From Isoetes taiwanensis (taxonomy: Eukaryota; Streptophyta; Lycopodiopsida; Isoetales; Isoetaceae): DNA of 64,000 nucleotides. The notes beneath the pieces were generated by a model. It was not told the DNA's origin. It did no database searches and worked only from the letters and a program-made list of their open reading frames with translations. Position 1 is the stretch's first letter, and each line of letters begins with the position of its first letter. The translations under genes were made by a program, and so were the position numbers. This document shows positions 10,456 through 21,535 of this stretch, one piece after another. The stretch is taken from positions 1,159,963-1,223,962 of the forward strand of contig JAJEKV010000129.1 in assembly GCA_021234155.1 (NCBI GenBank), read 5' to 3'.

Positions 10456-11918
10456 ATGGTAACTCCTGAAGCCGGATCAACTCCGTCTAAGGTGAATCCG
10501 GCCCAGGTTGAAAATGCTATAGCTTCGCTTTTGAAATGGATATCAAAGCAGGAGGAGCAGAAGCCGTCTCAGCTTTTGCCTGATGATCAATTTCTATACG
10601 TCATCATATCTTTGCACCAGATCCCAGAGACACAGCGCGTTAGTCCCTACAAGATTAGTCTTCCACATCCGCTTTATGCCCTCGGAACTCATGAGGTATG
10701 CTTAATAGTTAATGATAAAGATAAAGAAAGAGATGCAAAGGCCAAGGTTTTAGAGGAAGGAATTGGTCTTTCAAAAGTTCTTGGAGTTACAAAGCTGAAG
10801 AGCAATTATGGGACTCATGAAGCCAAAAGGAAGCTTTGTGGATCGTATGATCTGTTTATGGCAGATAATCGTATTCTTAGCAGACTGCCCAAACTTCTGG
10901 GTAAAATGTTTTTTAAGAAGAAAAAACATCCTGTTCCCATAAACTTGTCAAGGAAGCATTTGAAACACCAGATAGAAGCAGCTTGTGGGTCGGCGTTTCT
11001 CTACTTGGGCAAAGGAACATGTACTGCAGTAAAGGCAGCAAGAATAACTCAGCCCAAAGAGGAGATTATACAGAATGTGTTGGCTGTTATTAATGGTGCT
11101 GCAAATAATGTGCCAGGAAAATGGAAGGGCATATCGTCCATTAGTCTGAAGTCTTTTGAATCACCATCTCTGCCTATATATCAATCTGTTCCCAGCTTTT
11201 CAATGAAGATTGATGGGAAGAAGGCAGTGAATACTAAGGAACAGCATGCTCAAATTGCAGTAGATGGTGATGTTCCTGAAGCTTTAAGTGCTGAGGTTTC
11301 TGTTAAGGTAAATTGATTTATTTTGCTACTAATGAATCTTGTTTTCTTCTGGATGTACCAGAGATTATTTCTTCCAGTTGAGAAAATAAATGTAAAACAT
11401 GTTAATGCCATCCTCATTGGTTAAATTATTTCAAAGAAACGTCTTGCCATGTATACTTTATGAAAATAAGAGTCAATATGTAAATTTCATCATTTGACCT
11501 ATAAGGCTACTTCTAGAAGATTTTGAGGGACATGATTGGTAACATCCAAACTTTCTGTGGCAGGATGAACATGTGCTCTCAGATAAGAGGAGTGCTGCGT
11601 CTTTTGTAAACGCCCCCCGGTATTGCTTCTATCTTGTTGCTTCATTATCAATATTTTCTGTTGTATGCTGTAGCTACATAATTAAGACTTTTATTAAGTG
11701 ATGCAAAAAATCCTATTGACATGAATTCTAGCAAACAATATGTGGTCTTGTATATCTCAGTAACATTTCATTGCATTTGCAGAGGGTCTGAGCAAAAGTC
11801 TGTGAAAAAGAGCAGAGTGAAGGTGTCTGCTAAGAAGAGCAAAGTTGAGGAGAAACGTAAAAGGCAGCCTAAACTTGGAAAAGAGAAAACGTTTAAGAAA
11901 AAGAAGACAGCTGTATGA
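10456..11918 (+). CDS. RSL1D1: Ribosomal L1 domain-containing nucleolar protein
   Basis: Three exons are proposed: 10456-11307, 11564-11619 and 11783-11918, joined by GT-AG introns with matching phases, 347 residues in all. Residues about 50-245 match the ribosomal L1 fold of the RSL1D1/Utp30 family (for example FLYVIISLHQIP, LFMADNRILSRLPKLLGK, and CGSAFLYLGKGTC). The end is strongly basic, with KKSRVKVSAKKSK and KEKTFKKKKTAV, typical of nucleolar proteins. The family assists ribosome biogenesis in the nucleolus. The ATG is the first in frame after the TATA and telo-box promoter. No disabling change was seen. The third exon is supported by frame and composition only. Confidence 0.85.
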
Positions 11919-12580
11919 AGTGTGGTTCATCATATTGTAATATCTTCATTTCAAATGAAATTGACCTTCGTGTTTTGTTCTACTTGTTAGGACCTTCAAA
12001 TTCTTCACGTATAGATGCATCCATTTACAGATTTAACCTAGTGCATTGCGTATAAGTGCTTACTGAAACGTCGTTTATATTTATAGCATATATATGTAGC
12101 ACGAGAAAACCTTAAGAGTGTTATTAACAAAATTTATCACCAGGGATGATGCCGTGAAAAGGTGCTCTTAATCCTTCAAATGCTGGTGGAGTTGATGTAT
12201 ATCCCTCGATGCTTCAAAATTTGACAAGATTCGTCCTCAATTTTTTTTTTGGACAAGATTTAAGAAAATTTATTACCTGCATGTCCATAACTATGTTTAA
12301 GCAAGAACAACTCCAACATTTGGCCAACACATGGACACAAAAAGCTGTGATACAAGCATTGGCTTGGTTAATTTGGGATATCTAATATTTTTTTGGGACC
12401 ATCTGATGGTGGCATATGTCAGAGCATATGCCATGGGGTGAAATTCCAGCCCTTAAGTGGAAGTCAAGATAGGGTCAAATCCCCTATATTTGACCTACCC
12501 CTATGATGCAACCAAACCATTGAATAAATACAATATCTCAAATTTGGAAGTCTAACCAAACAAATAATTATGAGCCTGGG
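11919..12580. other. 3' region of RSL1D1, no other gene
   Basis: AT-rich; a probable 3' UTR follows the stop at 11918. A poly-T run is near 12240. No other feature is supported. Confidence 0.5.
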
Positions 12581-12665
12581 GAGTCGAACCCCAGTACAAG
12601 TTCCGACGCTCATCCAAGCATACTAGGTATCCCACAAGAGGGATGCCTAGTATGCTTAGGGGCCG
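12581..12665 (-). repeat. Hairpin with a tRNA B-box-like motif
   Basis: Arms 12616-12632 and 12641-12657 (17 bp, one mismatch) form a hairpin with an 8-base loop. On the minus strand a GGGGTTCGACTCCCC motif at about 12586-12605 resembles a tRNA T-arm / Pol III B box. A full cloverleaf is not visible. It could be a SINE fragment, or a terminal hairpin of the HUH element whose stop codon lies about 480 bp away. Confidence 0.4.
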
Positions 12666-12759
12666 AAGCCCACTAACAAATCAAAGAAGTCAGTACCATC
12701 ATATCATTTCAATTACACAATTTGAAATAGCATTCGAAATTTCGGGCACATTATACAAC

Positions 12760-13030
12760 TGCAGGCTGCTCAAACTCATTGAACAGGTCATATTCACAAC
12801 ACACAATTTTAGTTAACAACTGCAGCCTGCTCAACCTTCCTCAACACGTCACATTTACAACCAAATACCACAACCAATTTTAGAGCCAGCAAAGCATACA
12901 TACCTGTTAACCAATTGTAGCCTGCTCAAACTTATTCAACACGTTATTTACCACAACCAATTTCAGAACTAGCAAAGCATACATACCTGTTAAGCAATTG
13001 CAGCCTGCTCAAACTTATTGAACACGTTAT
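12760..13030. repeat. Degenerate tandem repeats with GCCTGCTCAA cores
   Basis: Four diverged units, spaced roughly 60-100 bp apart, begin near 12762, 12822, 12917 and 12998. Each has a core resembling GCAGCCTGCTCAAACTTATT. Two also share AGCAAAGCATACATACCTGT. They lie just 3' of the HUH gene and may be its 3' untranslated or subterminal sequence. Confidence 0.7.
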
Positions 13031-13136
13031 TTAGAAGGAAAGCATACCTATTATTTCAGCAATACAAATCCACATCAAGGTTTATCAAGTCCACACACAA
13101 AAACAGAAGCCAACAGAACAAGAACATGTAAAAAGA

Positions 13137-14614
13137 TCAGTTCATAGCGGAGCCACTTTGTGCATGCCTAATAAGTGCATCTAGTTGCCGTATTTTTTGC
13201 ACAAGCAAGACCCTCGCAAGGCTCATATGAGAGCGCAAGATGTGCAACTCAGAAATGGGCACCCCCAAATGCTCCCACTCCACAACAGATATGGCATTAT
13301 CAATTGAGGCATAAAACCCTCTAAGATGCTGCCTAATCAAGCGCAAGGATGCCGCAATCCTATGCGCCTCAGTTCCAACCTGGATAACACTATTCACGAA
13401 CTCTTGAGCAGAAAATGCTGCCTCAGGCTCAGCCGAGAACACAACAGGGTCCGGATGGGATGCTTCTACAGCAGACGAAATAAAAGAGTCAGGCAAAGAC
13501 ACAGCATGTTGCTCCACGCCAGCAACTGGTTCCCCATCAGTCTCCATATCCCCTGCAACTAAAAACAAAGAAAGCTATGAAAACAAACCCAACTGTACAA
13601 TGAAGAGGCAACCAAGTTCATCACCCAACAACCATGGTACGATCACCCTTGTGCACAGGGATGAAATCCACACCAGGCTGAAGAATCACAACATCATCAC
13701 TGTCTCCACTATAAGAAGCATCATGAATATCCTCAAAGTTATTATCTTGTTCATCAACAGGAATAGCATCATCCCAATACCGCCTCCTCCCAGGCCCATT
13801 CCTTTCCACAGGTACAAAACCTGCTGGCAGCCCAAACAAAATTGTCCTCATATCCGATGGCATGCAGTGACTAGGATTGAGCAGGACTCTCCATGCAGCC
13901 CGGACACGGTGCTCATTAATATGGGCAGTGTTAGAAGGGATAATCTAAGAACTAGACAATGAATTTTCCAGAACGAATCAGTGTATACAACAAGCTAGCA
14001 GTCAATCTACGGTTCCCGTGGTAGTTCACAAAATGGGCCATTCAACAAGTTTTTGTTATCAAGAACAACTAAATTTTTCGTATCAAATACAAATCCTTAC
14101 CTTTCTCGATAGCAGCCTCACTCACATTATGAAGATGGCAGACATAATGAACCTTTCCCACATCCTTCATACAATACCCAATCATACCCTCAAAACAATG
14201 AAGACGAGTATTCTTACAGGCTTTGCACACCAATATCACACTAGGAGGCCTATAAACCCAATTAAAATCTTTTTTTATGGCATCATTCATGGCCCTAGGA
14301 CTTTTAAATCGGGCTGTAAACACAGCCTGACAATGAAAATGATTTACAGTAGCACCACGTTCCATGGCCACAGCTCCAGCAACACACCTCTGATTGCACA
14401 ATCCCACAAGACCATCATAAAAACTCATGGGCACATCTTGCCCAGGCAGACCTAAGGTAACACTCACATCTATAAGATTCCAGTCCTGCTCAACAGAAAA
14501 ACCACGACCATTCTCTTGGGAATTGGAAGAACTCAGGTTTATAATGTGGCTCAGAGAACCAGGGACAGAGCAACCAACAATCTTCCCCTTTCTCGCTACC
14601 CTCTTCAGAGACAT
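13137..14614 (-). CDS. Rep-type HUH endonuclease, possible Replitron-like transposase
   Basis: The first exon (from ATG 14614) encodes a domain with the signatures of single-strand-cutting HUH/Rep nucleases. A motif I candidate LIDVSVTLGLPG is at residues 47-58. Motif II is HFHCQAVF with H92 and H94, the metal-binding HUH pair. Motif III is GMIGYCMKD with Y147 as probable nucleophile and K150. A consistent model has exons 14614-14126, 13944-13647 and 13552-13137, 400 residues, with GT-AG joins and matching phases. A competing donor after 14101 would extend exon 1. The last exon is Asp/Glu- and Ala-rich, then helical (VVEWEHLGV-x-ISELHILRSHMSLARVLL). Related nucleases move DNA by rolling-circle-like transfer (Rep, Helitrons, Replitrons). 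No helicase domain is seen. Family assignment beyond HUH is inference. Confidence 0.65.
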
Positions 14615-15223
14615 GGCAGAAAATTACACACAAAAACAAAGGCAGACAAGAACACAGCCGTCTTACCTATGAGCCCTTCGAGAATACTCCACCTCCGCTC
14701 CTCGCCCCCGACCCCTGCTTATTCCAAAATCCAAAAAAAGCAACAACCCACAGGCACGACACATCAGGACCTCCGGCCTCAGCAGCTCCGCCATCCCTGG
14801 AGCACCCTACGGCGGCACTACCAGTTCCAGCCAACCGGGCAGAAGATACTCGGCATACATTCTGGGGTTTCAAATCCCCCCTGCCACAGTCAACAAAATA
14901 ACATACTCACATACCCAATACACCATTACAAATCTTAGGTTATAAAAATAACATTCCACATCTCGGCCACATTATAGTGTGAAACTACTATAGGCCTAGC
15001 AAAGACTTTAGCATGATGTATTTAGAGAAGGCAGACTCGTTCCATAAATGTGATAATTTTTTGTTTTGAAGGGCATTCTTAGAAGAAAATTCAAATGTTC
15101 AACTTAATAACCCAACAAATATTCAATGGTTAATGTTCAATTATTGTAGCAATGAGAATGATTAAAATACTGTTTCATAAGGTATCGATCATATTACTGT
15201 AGCAGTAAGAACAATATATATTT
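14615..15223. other. Upstream region of the HUH gene
   Basis: On the minus strand a GTAAG donor at about 14668 follows a GC-rich open frame (14873-14667), which may be a 5' exon or leader of the HUH gene. Otherwise AT-rich with no gene. The MULE begins at the right edge. Confidence 0.35.
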
Positions 15224-15305
15224 GGGAAAAACTACAATATACCCCTAACTTTTTGCAAAATTCACAATATACCCCTAACTTTTAGAAAATTCATGAAATG
15301 CCCCA
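15224..15305 (+). repeat. MULE left terminal inverted repeat
   Basis: It contains two ACCCCTAACTTTT units spaced about 30 bp apart. The complement of 21455-21535 matches with few changes. Confidence 0.85.
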
Positions 15306-15968
15306 ATATAGACGTGCACCGTATTTGTCAAAAAGCGTATACCCCTCGTATTTGTCAAAACTGTAACACAACCAAAAAACTTGGCAAAACTTCCCGTTAG
15401 CGGGAACCGATTGCGCATGCGGTGGAGTTCCACTGGAGTAGAGGCCAGGATGAAGGATTTCGCTGCAAGATGGAGCTTCGTTGATGGATGGTCTTCTCCA
15501 ACCTGAATTTCGGTATGTTCTTGCTTGAATCTTTGAATTTCGTTTAGATGATTTTGCTCAGAATTAGCATTGTAAACATGCAACTCCGGCTGGGATAGAG
15601 ATAGGAAAAGGCTGTGATCTTGAAAAACCTCAATTTCGTATCTAAAATAGGCAGAAATTTTGACCAAGAATAGGCAGAAATTTCCTACTGTAAGAAGATC
15701 TGATTCTTTTAGCTCCTTCATCAAACACTCCAAAGCTTTCTTTTCTTTGCAAGATTTGCATCAGCTACTTTATTGGAAGGACCGTATGCTTCAAGGAACT
15801 TCTTTAGCCAGGTAGAGATGGAAAAGTTCTTGGGAACTCTCTTTAAGCATTGTTTGGAGTGAACTCTCATTTGTTCATTTGTATCAGAAAAGCATGCCAA
15901 TCATGTTCCCTTTTCAAAAAATGTTTGCTTTTGCTTCATTGCAGTTGATAAACAGATCCTACATTAAC

Positions 15969-16389
15969 ATGGCATTGCAAACTGGATCAACCTGGGCATC
16001 TTTGGATGAGTTGAAATTGGCTGTGAAGGATCATGCAATCGCTCATAGTGTTGAATTGAAGATTCTTAAGAGCGATCGGAAAAGGTATGCCTTTCAAATA
16101 TATAATGTCTGTTTGTTATCTTCCTTCTCCAATTTGACTTATTTTGATCCTCCTGTAAATATAGGTACACAGTAAAATGCAACGTTGATAGTTGCAATTG
16201 GCGTCTCCATGCTTCTATTGTTGAAGGAGGCCCCAGATGTGCTATCAAATGCATAGATGGTGAACATACATGCGCTGGGAGTTCACAACTTGGCAACAAA
16301 GAAGCCAATACTAAGTGGCTTGCACATCAAACAGTAGAGAGGTTTAGGGACCAGCCGGACTTAAAACCATCATTCAAGAACTTTGGGAA
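15969..16389 (+). pseudogene. MURA N-terminal DNA-binding segment
   Basis: Exon 15969-16084 (starts MALQTGSTWASLDELKLAV) joins exon 16165 onward by a GT-AG intron with matching phase. The second exon carries KCNVDSCNWRLHASIVEG and then CAIKCIDGEHTC, the C-x4-C and H-x-C pattern of the MuDR-type domain (FAR1/WRKY-GCM1-like fold). The segment ends near 16385, where homology breaks off into the interruption. Confidence 0.8.
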
Positions 16390-18364
16390 TATGTCATTAT
16401 TTTTGAACATTTTTTATGCCCGCTTTTTTTCTATTTTAAAAGCGTCCGCCGTTTTTTATTTCAAAATGCATTTGGCGTGCGTCTCTTTTTCCCCCTCTTT
16501 TTTCTCTCTTCCCACCCTTTTTTTTCCCTTCCTCGTGGGCCTTTTCCCCCTTTTCTTTCTTTTCTTTTTTGTTGGCTGTTTTTTCTTTTCGTGAGGCGCT
16601 TCATGCGCCTGGTTGTTTTTTCTTTTCGTGAAGCAGGCACCTCTAAAAATTCGTGCGATGTGGCAGGGAAGCAACCAGAGCGATGCTGAGCATTTGACCA
16701 GAGCATTTGATTGTTGCTAGTACATTCATAGCTGAGACTTCTTCCTTCTTCTCATCGTTTGCCCTTTTCGTTCCTCTGTATTTTTGGGTTTATAATTTGG
16801 TGGGCGATATTGGTTGTGCAGGGCAAGAGCTGCAGTAGAGCAATGCAACAGCTTGGTTTTTGTAAATCCATGGCGAGCAGCGACTACTTCTTCTGACTAA
16901 ATTCATTTGCGCCTGCGCCCAGATCGTTTCTGAACTTTGTTGATCCTCGGCTATGGCTATTCCGTTCAAAACCGGGTCCCATACCTCTGTTTTTTTTCTT
17001 CTGAATCGACAGCAAGGGGATCAAGCGTTTCTATCATTTGCTGCCGCCATAGCCATGGTAGTGAAGCTCGGAAGCAGAGTAAATGAAGAAAATATGCTTA
17101 GAATGATCAAAAGAGTAGGGATAAAGCCCTTTGATGTGGTTATTTTTAGGCTTGATAATGGGTTTTCTGAAGACTCGAATAGTTTTCTGTCTTCAGCCTA
17201 GTGAGGCAATGCAATGTAGATGCATCCAGCAGATCCGAGATTGGACGAAAAATGTCATATTTTGAAGGTAAATTCTCACCTTTGTCAAGATAAATTTCTT
17301 GCCCTATACTTCCAGCCACAGCGTTAGAGATTATGGTTCTTAGTCGACCTTGATGGCCGTGCTTGTTTTGACTGGCCTAGATTCAATCCACAAGCCTATT
17401 TAACCGACCTCTATTTCTATCTTGCTATGGTGTGATCCCCTAGTGCCCGTGCAGCGTTTTCATGGCAGAAGTATACATAGATTACTTTAGGACATGATTC
17501 CATAGCCATAGCAGAGTTGGCCGCTACTGATATGGCTCTCCTTCACCAAAGCTAGGCCGACCTAGCTGAAGCAGAAAGTCAACAAAGCAAGCCCGACCTA
17601 AAGCACAGGAAGGATTGCAAGTCTGTCGATCTAAATTATCTGGTGAGGAGGTCTATTCGGCATTGCTTTTTGATAGACTTACATCCATAGATGCACTGGC
17701 CATTTTATTTACAGCTGATTGGAGACTCTTTTCAAGATTTGTTCTCTGATGTGAATGAAGAAAACGAAGCAAATGTGAATGGGAAGAAAGAGCAGGATCA
17801 TAAAACTGAGCAAAGGACACTGCCAGGGCATCTATGGAGATCCAGTACATGTTTTTGAGGACAATAGTGATGGAAAAGAGGATATGGTGATCACTTTTAG
17901 ACTTCTTCACAATTCTTAAATCGCGCTTGGCGCGATTTAAAACTACTACTTTAGTCATTTTCTTGTAAAGTTGTTGTTCTTTTTATCATTTTGCATGTCA
18001 TCAATTAAAGGTTATTTTATGTTCTACATTACCATTTCTTAGGATGCTGTTGTAATATTTGCTTCATTTTTTTTAGTTTAGTGAAGTAAACAAACAAGAA
18101 ATTGCTCTAAAATGTAAAAAAACTCTTCTTTTTCACTATAATGGTATATGTTTGATTATTGCTAATTGCAACCAATTAAGTCCTTATTTAAAGAAAATAT
18201 AAAATAATAAAGAAATATACAGCATCCACAATGGTTTTGTAAAAGTTAAAAAAAAATAACTTCACACCAATAAATGCCTCAAAAAAGTGTCATGCGGCGC
18301 GATTTTGGAATAGACATAATCCCAATTTAATTGAATGATGGTTTTAAGACCAAAGGTGCTTATT
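16390..18364. other. About 2-kb interruption inside the MURA gene
   Basis: MURA homology stops at about 16385 and resumes at about 18365. The interval has a pyrimidine-rich stretch (16480-16600) and two copies of GTTTTTTCTTTTCGTGA (about 16577 and 16614). It also has an 82-codon frame (16953-17201) and another open stretch around 17705-17860 with LIGDSFQDLFSDVNEENEAN, neither recognised. A perfect hairpin TTAAATCGCGC/GCGCGATTTAA lies at about 17917-17941. It may be a nested insertion, captured host DNA or a very long intron; no TIR or target duplication was found. Confidence 0.45.
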
Positions 18365-19360
18365 GGTGACATGAGAAGAGAAAAGAAAGTCACTATAAAA
18401 TACGGTGTTGCTTGGAAAGCGAAAGAGGCAGCACATGCACATAATTCATGGGGACCATACTGAAGCGTACAGGAAGTTGCATGGTTACTGCAATGAAATT
18501 TTACAGACTAATCCTGGAAGTGTAGCATTCATGCAGAAGACAGATGATGGTCGATTTTTCCGCATTTTCATTGCCTACAATGCTAGTTTGGGGGGCTTTT
18601 CATTTTGTAGGCCAGTTGTTGCATTGGACGGTACTCATCTGAAAGGAAGGTATCTAGGAATCTTACTCTCGGTACTTGATAATAATTGATGGGAGCGATT
18701 GCTTGTATCCTTTAGCCTTTGTTGTGGTTCGCGCGAGAATGATGACAATTGGGTTTGATTTCTCGAACTTAAAAATTGCTTGCAACATTGAATGTATCGG
18801 TTTTATCTCGATGCATTGACGAGAAAGGACTAGTTGAGGGTGTCGAGATAGTATTTGGTGCAAGCACTCCACATGTATATTGCATGAGACATCTAGCTGA
18901 TAACCCGAGAAAGGCCTACAAAAGTCTGAGCTTGTGCATCTTTTATGGAATCAAAGACGTGCAAATAGTGATGAAGACTTTGAGGGAGGCTTTAGCGAAA
19001 TGAAGAAAACCAATTCGAAGCTACGGGTGGATCCTTGCAGCCGGTGATCCTATTCATTGGCGAATGCCAAGTTTGTCGACTTCTGGGTATTGGCATTTTA
19101 ACATTTTTATTTTGTTGAGTTCGTCATGTCATTGGGGTAATGCCAAGTATGTTGCTTCTGGTATGGGCACTTGACATCCAACATTCTTTGAATCTTTCAA
19201 TTCATGGCCGAGAGCCTAGAGAGCTACCTATACTTGCTATGTTGGAGTTAATCCATCATAAGCTAATGACTTGGTTTCTTTGAAATGAAGAAGTCTGGCA
19301 TTTTCTTCTGCGACAGATGCTATGGAACACACTTATTTAGCCTTAACTCCTCGAGCTGAG
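18365..19360 (+). pseudogene. MURA transposase core, frameshifted
   Basis: Adjoining frames read LIGDMRREKKVTIKYGVAWK, then GDHTEAYRKLHGYCNEI, then CRPVVALDGTHLKGRYLG around the first catalytic aspartate (ALDGTH), then EGVEIVF and CMRHLADNPRKAYKS. Further on come WILAAGDPIHW and ESFNSWP remnants. At least three frame changes and a stop in ENDDNWV show that it is dead. A HW-(A/G)N-AK-like section appears twice, suggesting a partial internal duplication. Confidence 0.85.
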
Positions 19361-19371
19361 CAAGAATTGAA

Positions 19372-20610
19372 GAAGGAAGGAAGGAAGGAAGGAAGGAAGG
19401 TTCTTTTATCGTCCGCGGAGGCCAATCGGTCTGGGACCCAAATTACACGGGTGCAAAGCAAGCCCGTTGCTACCGGATTAAAAACCCCTTAGGAGGAAAA
19501 AGCGTCGCCAACAACAAAACCTGCTTGGCAAATTTGTACAAAATACACATATATACACATGAATTCCCCGGCACCTCGTAGGCTTCGGGGCGAGGGTGAG
19601 TCGCGGATCCAAAACCTCCTGGAGGTAGGAGCCAAGGGATCGAACCGATGGCATACCGAGTAGCTCGTGCAGGGGCAGACCAGGTCGCACCAAGAGAATG
19701 TAGCGAGCCTGAATCTGACTATAGGTCGGACGACTACGGAAGGCATGGCTTTCATCCTCAACAACCCTCGGGCAACACCGACAAAGCTTGTCCTGGCGCG
19801 GCTCTCCAACACACCGACCCGTCTCACGCCGAAGATGGTGGGCCCCTGTTCGAATGGATGCGATAATCCTGCACTTCTTCATGGGCAACTGAGAACGCAG
19901 GTAGAGTTGTGGGCCTCGAACGAGGGGTGGGGTTTATGTCTTTGTTGTAGCCACCTTTTACATTCGAGCATGGTGGTCCCAGGCTTCCCGAGAAACAAGA
20001 GTCAAGTACCCCCTCGGCCTATCCCGGGCGATGTGCACTCATGCACCTATGTCGTCTCGTTCAGCCAGCGCCGATAGCATTTGGGCTCTCTTGTCCTTCC
20101 AACAAGCCCTGAGTTGTTGCGGGCTCATCGCCACAGCGTAAGCCAAGTGCGGGAGCCTAGTGTCACCCATGTTGGCCACCTTCTGGAAATAGACAATGTG
20201 CCTATCGAGGGCCGCATGCTGCAGGGGCATGAATCCTGTCTCCTGCAACAAGATCTGATATGGAACCGAGGGTTTGACGCCAAGTGCCCGCTTCAAAAAT
20301 GCCTTCTGGACCCCATACAAAAGAACTGGCTCGACCAGTGCCGGGAACAAATGTGACTGGTGGCCCCAGTTCATACAGCTCTGCCCTGTGACTATTGTTT
20401 TGCATTGCATACATCGCCTTCCAACCTGCGGTCACCCGAAGGCGAATGGATGCATCCCAATACATTGAGGACGGGAATTCCACCCCCAGGTACTTGTAGC
20501 TGGGTGTGATCTCTACCATCTGCCCCTGGTAAGTGAGCGCCGGAGGTGCCTGATGACGTGAGGAGGATATGAGGACCACCTTAGTCTTGGCCAGGTGGTC
20601 CTCATATCGG
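19372..20610 (-). mobile_element. LINE copy B nested in the MULE
   Basis: On the minus strand it reads LAKTKVVLISSSR at the 5' end, then YKYLGVEFPSSMYWDAS, DRHIVYFQKVANMGD and the knuckle region (CRCC-x5-EDESHAF) near 19750-19830. The 5' part, including the YVDD core, is missing. The 3' tail, at the left edge, is (CCTT)n on its own strand, seen as GGAAGG repeats at about 19372-19399. A 15-bp inverted repeat sits at its 5' junction. Because it interrupts MURA, it inserted after the MULE. Confidence 0.85.
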
Positions 20611-20655
20611 ATATGATGACCCCTGGGTGTGCACAAGGACGTTCATATCGGATAA

Positions 20656-21044
20656 TAATGGCCTCCGAGTTTGAGTTTGAAGTTTTGTCTTCAAGAACAA
20701 GAGTTGTAGACTTGCGGCAGAACACATGTACATGTAAGAGATGGCAACAGTCTGGTATTCCTTGTTCTCATGCTACTTGTGCCATACTATACAGAAAAGA
20801 ATCCGTAAGAAGCTATCCATTTCGCGTTCTTCATGACTTCATATTTTCAGACATACAGAGAAGTACTTCATCCTGTTGTGGTTCCCCTAACATTGGATGA
20901 CACTTTACCACCAGCCACTAGAAGACCTCCTGGACGTCCACGAAGTAAGAGAATTCGTACCGAAGGTGAATTGAAGGAGGTCCATCATTGTGCTAGATGC
21001 AAGGGAACAGGGCATAATACACGTACATGCAGGGCTGCAATCTG
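20656..21044 (+). pseudogene. MURA C-terminus: SWIM finger and zinc knuckle
   Basis: CTCKRWQQSGIPCSHA is a SWIM zinc finger (C-x-C-x9-C-x-H). A one-base shift near 20845 moves the frame to RRPPGRPRSKRIRT (AT-hook-like) and CARCKGTGHNTRTC (CCHC knuckle) before TGA 21042-21044. This order is the usual C-terminus of plant MULE transposases. Confidence 0.85.
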
Positions 21045-21199
21045 AAAAACATCTACCTGCTTTGACCGTCAATTGCAAGTCTTAAATTGTTTTGAAAACT
21101 TGATCATGTTGGAAATTGGGGGTTCTAGTCAGTTGAAAACCTTGTTTATGTTCTTTCTCATTCGTCTCTGTTTCAAGTCTCAAGCTTCTTGACTGTACA

Positions 21200-21535
21200 A
21201 GAGGCATTTTGTGAATTTAACCAAACTTGAGGGCATTTTGTGAATTTTATGAAAAGTTAGGGGTATTCCATCAATATCTTCTAATGTTCTAAATTGTCAT
21301 ACGTTGAGCAAGGGCTTTTGGTCGAATATTACAAAAGTGAGGGGCATTTCTTGAATTTCATTAAAAGTTAGGGGTATTTTATAAAATAAAACAAAAGTTA
21401 AGGGCGTTTTATGAAAACATAAGAAATACAAATACATGTATAGGTTTTTTAGGGGCATTTTGTGAATTTTTAGAAAGTTAGGGGTATACTGTGAATTTTG
21501 CAAAAAGTTAGGGGTATTTTGTAGTTTTAATTGCC
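21200..21535 (-). repeat. MULE right TIR with about 30-bp subterminal repeats
   Basis: The outer 80 bp mirror the left TIR. Inward, about nine diverged units resembling AAAGTTAGGGGTATTTTGTG alternate along 21210-21530. Such arrays are known in Mutator-type ends and may be transposase binding sites. Confidence 0.8.

Larger units (their letters stand above)
15224..21535 (+). mobile_element. Mutator-like element (MULE) with long TIRs
   Basis: The ends are long inverted repeats. The left end (15224-15305) and the complement of the right end (21455-21535) agree over about 80 bp, sharing CTTTTTGCAAAATTCACA among others. Inside, in order on the plus strand, are a MuDR-type DNA-binding segment, the transposase core, a SWIM zinc finger and a CCHC knuckle. 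The coding region is broken by frameshifts and stops, a roughly 2-kb unexplained interruption and a nested LINE. I could not find a convincing 9-bp target duplication, so the outermost bases may have decayed. Confidence 0.85.

Noticed and set aside
12586-12605. tRNA gene
   Set aside because: Only a T-arm/B-box-like motif is present; no acceptor stem or anticodon arm could be paired.
12760-13030. CRISPR-like repeat array
   Set aside because: Units are diverged and unequal in spacing, no Cas genes exist and the DNA is plant nuclear.
13621-13863. Independent 80-codon gene
   Set aside because: It is the middle part of the HUH gene model, with splice sites on both sides and matching phases.
16456-16706. 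Lys/Arg-rich minus-strand frames
   Set aside because: They are translations of a pyrimidine-rich run with skewed composition.
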